Shown here: piece by piece, positions 47,479-56,174 of the stretch
How positions within the stretch are numbered: the stretch's first letter is position 1
How the letters are laid out: every line of letters starts with the position of its first letter
Source: an uncultured Cohaesibacter sp.
GTDB lineage: Bacteria; Pseudomonadota; Alphaproteobacteria; Rhizobiales; Cohaesibacteraceae
NCBI RefSeq assembly: GCF_963667045.1
Contig: NZ_OY762934.1
Location: forward strand, 2,682,501-2,746,500
Direction: 5' to 3'
DNA length: 64,000 nt
The notes under the pieces: generated by a model
The model's database searches: none
Seen by the model: only the letters and a program-made list of their open reading frames with translations
Told to the model about the DNA's origin: nothing
Position numbers and translations under genes: made by a program

Positions 47479-47601
47479 GCTGACCGAAGGTGCATCGGGC
47501 CAAATACCCGCATCCCCGGCAGGGTTGCGTTTCGGCGCTGTATTCTGCCTTGCCACATCCGTTTCGTGAAGGGTCCCCGCAGGTCTCCTGACACCAAAGG
47601 G

Positions 47602-47633
47602 AAGGCCCGTGTGACCCCTCTCGCACGGGCCTT
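47602..47633 (+). terminator. Terminator of the COG0212/ABC operon
   Basis: Perfect 10-base arms AAGGCCCGTG and CACGGGCCTT with a 12-base loop, followed by TTCTCATTTTC. Confidence 0.85.
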
Positions 47634-47695
47634 TTCTCATTTTCAGACCTATCGCGCATTCTGATGCGATGCTTTTGCGAACGGCCTCACGCCTC

Positions 47696-47731
47696 GCCCT
47701 TGCCCTTGCCCTAGCCCTAGCCCTAGCCCAT
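47696..47731. repeat. Hexanucleotide tandem repeat at the LysR stop codon
   Basis: Six units of a 6-base repeat: GCCCTT twice, GCCCTA three times, then GCCCAT. On the minus strand it reads GGC-TAG repeated in frame straight after the last sense codon of the LysR gene, giving three tandem stop codons. Confidence 0.8.
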
Positions 47732-48640
47732 GAGGGGAATGATCGAGCCATCAACGGCACACTCGACCACCCGCTCGCGCAGCATCTCGGTCAGGCGCAG
47801 AACCAGCGGGTCGGGATCATCATTGCGATGGCGAATTACCCCGAATGTCACCCAGCGGGTCGGCGACAGGGGACGGGTGGTGATCAACCGGTCGTCCATG
47901 GCCAGCACGCTTAGCCGATCGATGATCGTCACGCCAGCGCCGTTGGCGACAAGATACTGGGCCATCTGCGAAGACCCGGCCAGCACCTCCTGCTCGATCC
48001 GCACGTCATGGGCATCGAACAGGGCGTCGGTCTGGCGTCGCAGCAACATGCCCGGAAATTGCTGCACCAGCGGCACGGTCGCCAGATCCTGAAGGGTCAC
48101 CACTTGCTTTTTCGCAAACGGATGGTCGATGGGCATCAGCACCTCCAGCACCGCCTGGCCGATCGGCGTGCTTTCCGCCGCCCAGTGGGTGATGGGCACA
48201 TTGCCGAACCCCAGATCATACTCCCGCCCGTTGATCCAGCTTTCGATGTCCCGATGCGACCGGATGTCGAGAGACAGCTTGACGTCGGGATTCTCGCGCG
48301 TGAACCGGGCAACGACGGGGGCCACCACCGACAGGGCGGCACGCGGCATGGTCACCATCCGCAGACGCTTGAGCCGATGGGCGCGGATTTCCTCGGCGAT
48401 CCGCGGAATTTCGCTGATGCCAGCCAGGATCCGCCGAGCCTCGCGGTTGAAGGCCTGCCCCTCCTCGGTAAGATAGAGCCGCTGCTTTTCGCGCCGGAAC
48501 AGGGAGATATGCAACTCGCTTTCCAGCAGCATGATCAGGCGGCTGACTGCGGGTTGGCTCAGGTTCATCACCCGCGCAGCACCGCTGACTGTTCCTTCCT
48601 GAACGACAGCGGTGAAGGCTTGCAGCTCCTTGATATTCAT
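47723..48640 (-). CDS. LysR-family regulator
   Basis: A 305-residue regulator with an N-terminal winged helix (VSGAARVMNLSQPAVSRLIM, residues 18-37) and a LysR effector domain with two half-lobes. It diverges from the alpha/beta hydrolase gene with 118 bases between, so it should control the hydrolase, DcuC-type carrier and peptidase genes. A palindrome ATGCAT-T-ATGCAT in the gap is a possible site. Its 3' end runs into a hexanucleotide repeat with three tandem in-frame TAG codons. Confidence 0.92.
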   Translation of the reverse strand: MNIKELQAFTAVVQEGTVSGAARVMNLSQPAVSRLIMLLESELHISLFRREKQRLYLTEEGQAFNREARRILAGISEIPRIAEEIRAHRLKRLRMVTMPRAALSVVAPVVARFTRENPDVKLSLDIRSHRDIESWINGREYDLGFGNVPITHWAAESTPIGQAVLEVLMPIDHPFAKKQVVTLQDLATVPLVQQFPGMLLRRQTDALFDAHDVRIEQEVLAGSSQMAQYLVANGAGVTIIDRLSVLAMDDRLITTRPLSPTRWVTFGVIRHRNDDPDPLVLRLTEMLRERVVECAVDGSIIPLMG

Positions 48641-48687
48641 GGCGCACCCGATACTTCATCAGCAAATTTTATAATCTTATCGACACC

Positions 48688-48700
48688 ATGCATTATGCAT
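48688..48700. promoter_or_regulatory. Candidate LysR-regulator site
   Basis: ATGCAT-T-ATGCAT is a perfect dyad with a one-base centre in the divergent promoter region between the LysR gene and the hydrolase gene, 58 bases before the hydrolase start. Confidence 0.4.
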
Positions 48701-48758
48701 ATGGGCAGCCTGTCTTTACAGTGAAATCATCAAGACACCCCAAGAAACGAGGTACAGC

Positions 48759-49625
48759 ATGTCCTCACAAGAACCATCACCCTGGTCGGCTCCGCTGATG
48801 GATCTGGTCCGGGCCCTGCCCGCTCGGCAGAGCGTGGAGGTCAACGGGCTGCCGATATCCTACCGCACCATGGGCGAAGGCAGGCCCATTCTCTTTTTGC
48901 ACGGCCTTTTGGGCAGCGCAGACAGCTGGCTGTTTCAGCTGCACGACCTGTCATCCCGCTACCGGGTCATCTCGTGGGACGCGCCCGGCTATGGGCAATC
49001 CGCCGAGGTCGAACCGGACATCGAGGCCTTTGCCGAGCAGTTGCGCGGCTTCATCGCCAAACTGGCGCTGCCATCCCTGACCGTTGTCGGCCATTCCATG
49101 GGCGGAACACTGGCCGCCCGGGTTGCCGCCGACCCTGAGCCGCAGATCTGGCGGGTGATCCTCTCCTGCACGCACCCAGGCTATGGCGAGCCTCTGGATA
49201 CGCCACCAACCGCCAAGCTTGTCGACCGGATTCGCGCACTCAAGGAAGAAGGTGGCGAGGCCTACGGCCGGGAACGGGCCACCAACATGGTCGCCCATCC
49301 TGTGGATCCCTTCGCCCTCGAAACGGCCGCCTATGTCGCCTCAGGCACCAAGGCTGACGGCCTCTTCTCGGCAACGCGGATGCTGCAATTTGCCGATCTA
49401 CGCTCCTTCTACGAGAAGATCACGATCCCGATGCTGGTGCTTTTCGCTCAGAAGGACCCGGTCGTCCGGCCCGAACTTTCCGCCGAACTCAGGGCTCTGA
49501 CCCCACAGGCGACACAAAAGACATTGCCCAACGTGGGCCATGCGCCCTATCTGGAGGACAAGGAAAACTATGAACAGGTCATCACATCTTTCATCGCACA
49601 TTCCTCCAGCCACTCCGAGCCATGA
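48759..49625 (+). CDS. Alpha/beta hydrolase
   Basis: A 288-residue cytoplasmic hydrolase. The nucleophile elbow is VVGHSMGGTLAARV (about residue 113), the oxyanion segment ILFLHGLLGSADSW near residue 46, and the catalytic Asp and His are probably in LFAQKDPVVRPE and NVGHAPYLED. The fold fits esterases, lactonases and C-C bond hydrolases; the substrate is not evident. It is the first gene of the LysR-controlled operon with a DcuC-family carrier and a CPG2-like peptidase. Confidence 0.88.
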   Translation: MSSQEPSPWSAPLMDLVRALPARQSVEVNGLPISYRTMGEGRPILFLHGLLGSADSWLFQLHDLSSRYRVISWDAPGYGQSAEVEPDIEAFAEQLRGFIAKLALPSLTVVGHSMGGTLAARVAADPEPQIWRVILSCTHPGYGEPLDTPPTAKLVDRIRALKEEGGEAYGRERATNMVAHPVDPFALETAAYVASGTKADGLFSATRMLQFADLRSFYEKITIPMLVLFAQKDPVVRPELSAELRALTPQATQKTLPNVGHAPYLEDKENYEQVITSFIAHSSSHSEP

Positions 49626-49680
49626 GTGCCCGGATCCGTCAGTCACACCGAGACCTGCTTAAAATCTGGGAGGAAAAAGT

Positions 49681-51057
49681 ATGTTAGGTTTTCTCATTGG
49701 CCTTGTCGTCACGATAGTCGTGGCATGGCTCATCATCAAGAAATACCAGTCACACACCGTGCTGCTGCTGGCTGGTCTGCTGCTTCTTGCGCTGACGCTC
49801 GTTGTCGCGCCTGAAAGCTCGATCCTGTTCAAGAAGGCCACGTCGACGGGCCTGTCGCTGTTTGACATCTTCGACTATGTGCGCGGTTCGCTGGCCTATC
49901 GGGCAGCAGGACTTGGCATGATCATAATGACCGCCGGTGGCTTTGCCAAATACATGGACTATATCGGGGCCACAGATGCCATGGTCGATGTCGCCATTCG
50001 CCCGCTCAAGCTGCTGAACGCACCTTACGTGGTTCTGGCGCTCGGCTATGCCGTGGGGCAGGTGCTCAACATCTTCATCCCTAGCGCCGCCGGCCTTGCC
50101 ATGCTGCTGCTGGTCACCTTCTACCCGACCCTTGTCCGGCTGGGTGTCAGCCGTGCAGCTGCGGCTGCCATGATCGGCACCACCGCCGTGCTTGACCTTG
50201 GTCCGGCGTCCGGTGCCTCCAACCTCGCGGCCAAGACCGCCGAGCTCGATGTCGCGGTCTATTTTGCCCAGCATCAGCTGCCGGTCGGCATTGCCGCCAT
50301 CATCGTCATCACCATCCTGACCTATGTCAGCGCCCGCTATTTCGACAAGAAAGAAGGGCATGTGGTCGAGGCAGAGACACACGCCGTGGATCCGGCAAAG
50401 GCCGATGGCAAGAAGTCCGCGCCAGCTTTCTATGCCCTGCTACCGATGCTGCCGCTGGCCCTTATCCTCGTCTTTTCCAAGCTGCTCATCAGCTCGGTAA
50501 AGCTTGATGTCGTCACTGCCATGCTGATCGGAGCGCTCGTCGGTCTGGTTTGCGAAGCCCTCCGCCATCGCAATGGCAAGGCTGTCACCAAAGGCTTCAT
50601 GGCCTTCTTTGACGGCATGGGTCAGATGTTTGCCCGCATCGTTTCCCTGATCGTCTGTGCCGAGGTATTTGCCGCCGGTCTGACGACCATCGGCATGGTC
50701 GACTTCCTGATCAACGCGGCACAGGGGTCCGGTTTCGGTGTCACGGCCATGACCATCGTCATGTGCGCCATGGTCACGGTCATCGCCGTCATCACCGGCT
50801 CCGGCAATGCGGCCTTCTTCTCCTTCGGCCATCTTGCACCCAATATTGCATCGAGCTTCGGGGCTGCCTCGGTCTCCATGCTGCTGCCGATGCAGCTGAC
50901 CGCCGGTCTTGCCCGGTCCATGTCGCCGGTTGCCGGTGTCATCATCGCCGTCAGCGATGCCGGCCAGTGCTCTCCGATCGACATCGTCCGTCGCACCGCC
51001 CTGCCTGTAGCAGGCGGCATCCTGACCGTCGTTCTGTTCGGGATCATCTTTGCCTGA
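49681..51057 (+). CDS. C4-dicarboxylate transporter, DcuC family
   Basis: A 458-residue membrane carrier with about twelve hydrophobic segments. Family features include the MIIMTAGGFAKYMDYIGATD loop near residue 80, VGQVLNIFIPSAAGLAMLLL near 122, and SGNAAFFSFGHLAPNIA near residue 375. DcuC-type carriers exchange or export C4-dicarboxylates, and some relatives carry other acids. GGGAGG precedes the ATG. It follows the hydrolase by 55 bases, and the peptidase gene follows 120 bases later. Confidence 0.87.
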   Translation: MLGFLIGLVVTIVVAWLIIKKYQSHTVLLLAGLLLLALTLVVAPESSILFKKATSTGLSLFDIFDYVRGSLAYRAAGLGMIIMTAGGFAKYMDYIGATDAMVDVAIRPLKLLNAPYVVLALGYAVGQVLNIFIPSAAGLAMLLLVTFYPTLVRLGVSRAAAAAMIGTTAVLDLGPASGASNLAAKTAELDVAVYFAQHQLPVGIAAIIVITILTYVSARYFDKKEGHVVEAETHAVDPAKADGKKSAPAFYALLPMLPLALILVFSKLLISSVKLDVVTAMLIGALVGLVCEALRHRNGKAVTKGFMAFFDGMGQMFARIVSLIVCAEVFAAGLTTIGMVDFLINAAQGSGFGVTAMTIVMCAMVTVIAVITGSGNAAFFSFGHLAPNIASSFGAASVSMLLPMQLTAGLARSMSPVAGVIIAVSDAGQCSPIDIVRRTALPVAGGILTVVLFGIIFA

Positions 51058-51177
51058 AGACTGGTCAAAGACGCTTTGGGGCAGTAGAGTGACGGTCCTC
51101 ACCGGAGCCCTACTCCCCCGACCCTTTCTCAAACGATCAACGGCGACACCTGATGCCGCCCGCAAAGAGGCATGACG

Positions 51178-52311
51178 ATGAACCCTGCTGAGCTGGACCT
51201 CGATAGTTTTCTCAAGGATCTCGAATTTCTGGTCAATATCGATAGTGGCAGTGGCGACCTTGACGGCGTCAGTGCCGTGGCCGCCTTTTTCGAAGAGGAG
51301 TTTACCAAGCTTGGCTGGCAGGTCATCCGGCGCGACGTCGGTTCCGACGTTGGCCCATGCCTTGAAATCCTGAGCCCGGGAAACAGGAACGACCATGACA
51401 TCCTGCTGCTCGGCCATATGGACACCGTCTTTCCAAAGGGAACCGCAGCCGAACGGCCGTTTCATATCGAAGGCAACCGGGCCTATGGCCCCGGTGTCAT
51501 GGACATGAAATCGGGCGATCTCTTTGCCCTCTACCTCGCGCGGTTGTTTCACAAGACAGGAGAGGCCACGCCATCCATCTGCCTCGCCCTCAACAGTCAC
51601 GAGGAAATCGGCTCCGAGCTGTCACGCGGCTGGATCGAGGATCTGGCCCGGCGCAGTCACCATGCCTTCATCCTCGAACCGGGCCGCGCCAATGGCGATC
51701 TGGTCTTTGAACGCAAGGGCACCGGTCGCTATTGCCTCAAGTTTCATGGCAAGGCAGCCCATTCCGGGGTTGACCCGCAGAACGGCGCCAGCGCCATCAA
51801 CGAACTGGCCTGCTGGGTAACCGAACTGCACAAGCTGACGGATTTCGAAACCGGCCTGACGCTCAATGTCGGGCTCATTTCGGGCGGCACATCGGTCAAT
51901 GCCATCGCCGAATTCGCCGAGGCCGAGGTCGATCTGCGTTTTGTCTCGCAAGACCAGGCCGACCTGGTCGAAGCTCGCATTCGCGAAATGGCCCAGAATG
52001 TCTTCACCCCGAATGTCACCGTCTCCGTTACCGGCGGCGTTTCCCGCCCGCCAATGAATGCCTCCGATGATGCGCTGACGCTCTGCCGCAAGGTGGATGC
52101 CATCGCCGCAGACCTTGGCGTCAAAATCGGCTGGCAGAAGACCGGTGGTGGCTCGGACGGCAACTTCACCGCCGATGTCGGCATCCCGACCATCGACGGC
52201 ATGGGGCCGGTTGGTGGCCGAGCACACAGCCGGGAGGAATATCTCGAAGTTGACAGCATCAGCGAGCGCTTTGCCCTGCTTGCAGGCATCGTGCGGGCCT
52301 TGAAGGCATGA
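51178..52311 (+). CDS. M20 peptidase, glutamate carboxypeptidase (CPG2)-like
   Basis: A zinc-dependent exopeptidase of 377 residues. Metal ligands and catalytic residues are in order: LLGHMDTVFPKGTA (His, Asp), GPGVMDMKSGD (bridging Asp), LNSHEEIGSELSR (Glu pair), FILEPGRANGD, and TGGGSDGNFTA (His-site region). The layout with a dimerisation domain starting at GKAAHSGVDPQNG is that of Pseudomonas CPG2, which removes C-terminal glutamate from folates and other N-acyl-glutamates. The second ATG (51178) is favoured because AGAGG is seven bases upstream; the first (51172) is too close. No signal peptide is visible. Confidence 0.88.
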   Translation: MNPAELDLDSFLKDLEFLVNIDSGSGDLDGVSAVAAFFEEEFTKLGWQVIRRDVGSDVGPCLEILSPGNRNDHDILLLGHMDTVFPKGTAAERPFHIEGNRAYGPGVMDMKSGDLFALYLARLFHKTGEATPSICLALNSHEEIGSELSRGWIEDLARRSHHAFILEPGRANGDLVFERKGTGRYCLKFHGKAAHSGVDPQNGASAINELACWVTELHKLTDFETGLTLNVGLISGGTSVNAIAEFAEAEVDLRFVSQDQADLVEARIREMAQNVFTPNVTVSVTGGVSRPPMNASDDALTLCRKVDAIAADLGVKIGWQKTGGGSDGNFTADVGIPTIDGMGPVGGRAHSREEYLEVDSISERFALLAGIVRALKA

Positions 52312-52457
52312 CGATCGGTCTTCCCCCTCAAGACGATCGCCAGCCTTCAGCCCTGCTGTCAGCCCCATCGGACCGAGGAGTCATTTGACCCCTTGGCCCC
52401 TTGTCCAGGCATCGTCAAACAGGATCCGGTCTTTATGGCCGAACACGGGAGGAAACC

Positions 52458-53240
52458 ATGATCCGAATACTGACTGCACCCCTTGCCCTCGCAGCAGCGG
52501 CAGCCCTTGCCTCATCTTCGCTGGCGGCCGACACGGTGCTTGCCCCGTCGCCGGAAGCGACCATGGGCGAACATGCCAGGGTGATTGCCCTCTATGGCAA
52601 CTCCTACACGCACTATAACAACAATCTCAACACCCGCCTCAGAGACCTCACCCGCTCGCTGCTGCCCGACAATGCCAAGGGCTACAGTTTCCGCGGCATC
52701 ACGATTTCCAGCGCGCCCCTCGGCTGGCATCTGCCCAATCTGGAATTCCAGAATAGCCTCAAGCATTGGGACGCCGTGATTTTTCAGGGCAACTCCACCG
52801 AGCCGATCAGCAACAAGGAAGCGGTTCGACAGGCTTTTGCTGCTTCAGCCACGAAAATGGCCAAGATTGCCCATGATGCCGGGTCCAGAGTGGTCTATTT
52901 CATGACATGGGCCGCACAGGACAAACCGGAGCAGACCGAAAAGCTCGAAAAGGCTTATTACAACATCGCCGCAAAGACCGGGGGATACATGGCGCCCGTT
53001 GGGCTGGCCTTTGCCAATGCCCGGGCGGAGCACCCCGAGATTGAGCTCTATTTCGTCGACGGCAAGCATCCCTCACTAGCGGGCACCTATCTGGCCGCTT
53101 GCGTGTTCTTCGCGACCCTTTATGACCAGTCGCCGGTTGGCGGCGCCATTCCGATCGGCTCCGACATGAGCGCGGATACCGCGCAAGCCCTGCAGACCGT
53201 AGCCTGGGAAACCGTAAAGGCTTTCAGAAAGCAGCCGTAA
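52458..53240 (+). CDS. Secreted SGNH-hydrolase-like protein
   Basis: A 260-residue protein with a signal peptide (MIRILTAPLALAAAAALASS, cleavage after SSLAA). The mature part has a GNS block, ALYGNSYTHYNNN, in place of the usual GDS, an asparagine block VIFQGNSTEP, and a DGKHPSLAGTYLAACVF block V with Asp and His, so it looks like an SGNH/GDSL-type esterase with all catalytic blocks present. The target may be an acyl or acetyl group on a periplasmic sugar. GGGAGG lies before the ATG at 52458; the longer frame is rejected. It is probably the last gene of the LysR-linked operon. Confidence 0.78.
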   Translation: MIRILTAPLALAAAAALASSSLAADTVLAPSPEATMGEHARVIALYGNSYTHYNNNLNTRLRDLTRSLLPDNAKGYSFRGITISSAPLGWHLPNLEFQNSLKHWDAVIFQGNSTEPISNKEAVRQAFAASATKMAKIAHDAGSRVVYFMTWAAQDKPEQTEKLEKAYYNIAAKTGGYMAPVGLAFANARAEHPEIELYFVDGKHPSLAGTYLAACVFFATLYDQSPVGGAIPIGSDMSADTAQALQTVAWETVKAFRKQP

Positions 53241-53336
53241 CCGAAGAGCAGGTACCAGCAAGGATCGCCAGTTGCCATTGAGGGCTGGCGGCCTTGTCCG
53301 TTCACCTGAAAAGCGCCTCATTCACCAGCAGGCATG

Positions 53337-53645
53337 TCAGTAGAGCGGTTTGGGCGGTATTCGGCAGGGGCCAAGGATCAGCGGCGCTGTCTGGACATTA
53401 TAGCGGTCGCCGGGCAGCAGTTTACCGGAATAGCGGATCTCCATGCCCTCATAGGGCGACAGATCCACGGCGCTGCCGTACGCCCGGACTTTGATATGAT
53501 ATCCCCTGCGGCTGATGAATTTGCCTTGCAGCACACAGCCTTCAATCACGCGCTTCACCGGCGCCGAAGCCTCGCTCACCTGCACCGTAAGGCATAGACC
53601 GGCAGCCATTGCCAGCAGGACTGCAATCAACGACAATCTGGACAC
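53337..53645 (-). CDS. Small secreted protein of unknown function
   Basis: A 102-residue protein with a signal peptide (SRLSLIAVLLAMAAGLCL, cleavage after VSEA). The mature part has two cysteines, in IEGCVLQGKF and LGPCRIPP, which could form a disulfide. GTG at 53645 is chosen as start because AGGAGGGGAAACT lies directly upstream; a longer in-frame ATG has no such site. The fold is not recognised. It converges on the SGNH-like gene. Confidence 0.6.
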   Translation of the reverse strand: MSRLSLIAVLLAMAAGLCLTVQVSEASAPVKRVIEGCVLQGKFISRRGYHIKVRAYGSAVDLSPYEGMEIRYSGKLLPGDRYNVQTAPLILGPCRIPPKPLY

Positions 53646-53992
53646 AGTTTCCCCTCCTGCGTCTGAAATTCCCCCCAAATCTTGCAGAAAAACGGTCCGG
53701 ATTGCCATTATCTCTTCGCATGAATTCTTTGAAATTTTGAACGCATGACTAATGAAAATCCCATGCAAATTTGCATAACTCCATTAATGCATTGAAACAA
53801 TGGAGTATTTTTAAAAAAATCGACCTCCAGATACCTGTACCATTGCCCCTATCGGGATACGAAAAGCCTAATCATGCATCAAATGCATGACTGTCTTGAG
53901 ATATCTGTTCTTTTCAGATAGCTCGAAGAGGAGCATAGTTTGGGTATAAGAAAGAAATAAAGAAACAAGCCAGACAGTTGAAAGGAAATAAA
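53646..53992. promoter_or_regulatory. Palindrome-rich leader region upstream of a 44-codon gene
   Basis: This 347-base region has no larger gene. It has three TGCA-centred palindromes: ATGCAAATTTGCAT (53763-53776), AATGCATT (53786-53793) and TCATGCAT-CAA-ATGCATGA (53872-53890). A hairpin ATCTG...CAGAT follows near 53902-53919, and a TATAAG box lies at 53945-53950, just ahead of the small gene. Confidence 0.45.
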
Positions 53993-54127
53993 ATGAACTT
54001 CTTTAACCGCGCATTCGAAAAAGTTGTATCTGCTCGTGAAGCACAGGCTCAGCGTTTTGTAGACGAATACATTTCCGCAAACGGCATTGACGCAATGCTT
54101 GGTTCAATCTCTGATCCTCGTGACTAA
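53993..54127 (+). CDS. 44-residue small protein
   Basis: A short ORF with an excellent ribosome-binding site (AAAGGAAATAAA before ATG) and a terminator 125 bases downstream. The protein begins MNFFNRAFEKVVSAREAQAQ and ends with SISDPRD. An amphipathic helix with the AREAQAQRFVDEY pattern recalls small DUF1127-like proteins of alphaproteobacteria, but the second half does not fit that family. I cannot name it. The short length, good start signal and helix make it a likely real gene. Confidence 0.65.
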   Translation: MNFFNRAFEKVVSAREAQAQRFVDEYISANGIDAMLGSISDPRD

Positions 54128-54252
54128 TAGCCACGAGGCTTCTCGAAGCGAATTGAAGATGTAATACTGAAAAGTATTTCTCATTGCTTCAGAGAAACGT
54201 CCGGGCGGGAAGAAATCGCCGCTCCCCCCCCAAAAACCGACAAGAAGCATGC

Positions 54253-54277
54253 AAGTGGGTTCAGCCCGCTTTTTTTG
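54253..54277 (+). terminator. Terminator of the small-protein gene
   Basis: Arms AAGTGGG and CCCGCTT (one G-T wobble) with a TTCAG loop, ending in seven T. Confidence 0.75.
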
Positions 54278-54515
54278 TGTCCGCACCTCAGGTCACACGG
54301 CATTTGGCCGTGAAGCACCAAGCATGATCTTCTGCCCGTCGCTCTCCCGAACGCCATGTCTTATCAGCCCTCGCCCTGAGAGGTTTCAATCCAGGTCTGT
54401 CTGAGCCGGTGCGCTTCCCAATCCTCCCGAAGTAAAAGCCGACCAGAAGGAAGCCCTTCCGACCGGCTCATATTTCGCAGCGGGCAGTTCACCATGATGC
54501 AAGCCTTGGCTAAGG

Positions 54516-55682
54516 CTAGAGCGGCAACCTGTCCCGCACCAGCTGGGCCCAGTAGGAACAGCCCCACTTGATCACCTCGTCATTGAAGTCAAATTTCGGG
54601 TGATGCAGCTGGGCGGAGGGGCCATTGCCGACATGGATCATCGCACCCGGCACGGCATTCAGCATGAAGGCGAAGTCCTCGCCGCCGAGGGTTGGCGGCA
54701 TGTCGATGCGGACAGCATCGTCGCCTGAAACCGCACGGGCGGCCTTGGCCGCATGCTCGGTTGCCTCGTCATGATTGACCATCACCGGATAGAGACGGCG
54801 GTAATCCAGTTTCCCGACGCAATTGTTGCCTTCGGCAATCTGCGCCACGATCTTGCCAAGGCGTGCCTCGACATGATCACGCACAGCCTCATTGAGGGTA
54901 CGGACGGTACCCTTGATGTTGATCTCTTCGGGGATGACGTTGTAGCTGTCGTTACTGGTGATACCGCACAAAGAAACCACGTGGGACTCCAGCGGATTGA
55001 CGGTGCGAGCACTCATGCCGTTGATAGCCTGGATGATGGCAGCGACAGCCGGGAACGGGTCGATGGCATTGTGCGGCTGGGCCGCATGGCCACCCCGACC
55101 AGTCACCTTGATGTCAAACATGTCAACGGCCCCCATGCTGGGCCCCTTGCCGGTTACGAAATGGCCGACCGGCACATCGGGGATGTTGTGCATGCCATAG
55201 ACTTCATCGCAAGGCCAACGCTCGAACAGGCCGTCATCGATCATCGCCTGTGCGCCAGCGCCGCCTTCTTCGGCGGGCTGGAAGATCACCAGCACCGTGC
55301 CGTCAAAGGCGCGGCTTTCGACAAAATGCCTTGCAGCGCCCAGCAGCATGGTGGTGTGGCCATCATGGCCGCAGGCATGCATCTTGCCCGGAACCTTCGA
55401 GGCGTGAGGCAGTCCGGTGGCTTCGACGATCGGCAGGGCATCCATATCGGCACGCAGGCCGATGGTGCGGCCGGATTTGTTGCTCTGGCCATGGATGACA
55501 CCGACAACACCGGTCTTGCCCAGCCCTTCAACCACCTCGTCGACACCCGCAGCGCGCAGCGCTTCGGCCACTTTCTTCGAGGTGCGCGCAAGGTCGTAAA
55601 GCAGTTCGGGATTCTCGTGCAAATCCCGCCGGAAAGCGGTCAGGTCATCGATTTCACGCGAGACCCAATTATCAACTGCCAT
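54516..55682 (-). CDS. M20D amidohydrolase (N-acyl amino acid hydrolase / hippurate hydrolase type)
   Basis: A 388-residue metal-dependent amidohydrolase. Motifs of the M20D family run in order: ACGHDGHTTMLLGAARHF (residues 103-120), FQPAEEGGAGAQAMIDDG, YGMHNIPDVPVG and TLGGEDFAFM near the end, which hold the His, Glu and Asp ligands. Members cleave N-acyl, N-carbamoyl or amide bonds of small acids, including hippurate, indole-3-acetyl amino acids and S- or N-carbamoyl amino acids. It follows the ATC-hydrolase-family gene by 18 bases on the same strand, which suggests it cuts the product of that enzyme. Confidence 0.92.
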   Translation of the reverse strand: MAVDNWVSREIDDLTAFRRDLHENPELLYDLARTSKKVAEALRAAGVDEVVEGLGKTGVVGVIHGQSNKSGRTIGLRADMDALPIVEATGLPHASKVPGKMHACGHDGHTTMLLGAARHFVESRAFDGTVLVIFQPAEEGGAGAQAMIDDGLFERWPCDEVYGMHNIPDVPVGHFVTGKGPSMGAVDMFDIKVTGRGGHAAQPHNAIDPFPAVAAIIQAINGMSARTVNPLESHVVSLCGITSNDSYNVIPEEINIKGTVRTLNEAVRDHVEARLGKIVAQIAEGNNCVGKLDYRRLYPVMVNHDEATEHAAKAARAVSGDDAVRIDMPPTLGGEDFAFMLNAVPGAMIHVGNGPSAQLHHPKFDFNDEVIKWGCSYWAQLVRDRLPL

Positions 55683-55700
55683 ATCCTGTTCTTCCTTTTC

Positions 55701-56162
55701 TCACTTCATCTTGTATCTGAAATCACAATGGGAAGCGCCCTTCATGATTGTCTGGGTGCGCTCCAGTCTGATCTCGGGGTTATAGCCGACGCAGAAGTCG
55801 CCATCACGGTTGCAGGACAGGAGATGGCCAATATCGCCAAGCCCCATTTCCTTGTACATTTCGGCGTAGCGGCACCGGGTGACATTGAAGTCCATCTGGT
55901 CCGGCTCGGTCACCAGCGTTTCGATCTGGAGCGCATCTTCCTTGGTCCAGTTGGGCAGAATGTCGGCAAAATCGGAAAGGGTCGGGGCGTGGTCGAGCCC
56001 TTCTGCCATGGCCTTGCCCTGCTCGATGGCCGAGCGGGAGCAGGTTTCGCCGATCACGGCTTCGGCTTCGGCGCGGCCGCTGCGTTCGGTGATCACATCC
56101 AGCACATGCTTCAAGATCATTGCCTCGATGCGGCGGCGTTCCAGAATGGGTATATCGTTCAT
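55701..56162 (-). CDS. L-2-amino-thiazoline-4-carboxylic acid (ATC) hydrolase-family protein
   Basis: A 153-residue protein that carries the family block FNVTRCRYAEMYKEMGL (residues 92-108) and LLSCNRDGDFCVGYNP followed by ERTQTIMKGASHCDFRY. These cysteine-rich segments are those of the enzyme that opens the thiazoline ring in Pseudomonas cysteine synthesis from ATC. The fit is strong in the C-terminal 70 residues. It lies between an FAD oxidase and an M20D amidohydrolase in a likely operon. Substrate identity in this genome is inferred only from the family. Confidence 0.82.
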   Translation of the reverse strand: MNDIPILERRRIEAMILKHVLDVITERSGRAEAEAVIGETCSRSAIEQGKAMAEGLDHAPTLSDFADILPNWTKEDALQIETLVTEPDQMDFNVTRCRYAEMYKEMGLGDIGHLLSCNRDGDFCVGYNPEIRLERTQTIMKGASHCDFRYKMK

Positions 56163-56174
56163 GGTCAGGTCCTG

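Noticed and set aside
47696-47731. Repeat considered as a telomere-like or CRISPR-like array
   Set aside because: Units are only 6 bases without spacers and the array is too short; it is a simple microsatellite at a gene end.
54364-54567. 67-codon minus-strand frame overlapping the 3' end of the M20D gene
   Set aside because: It overlaps a strong gene in another frame, lacks a ribosome-binding site and resembles no protein.
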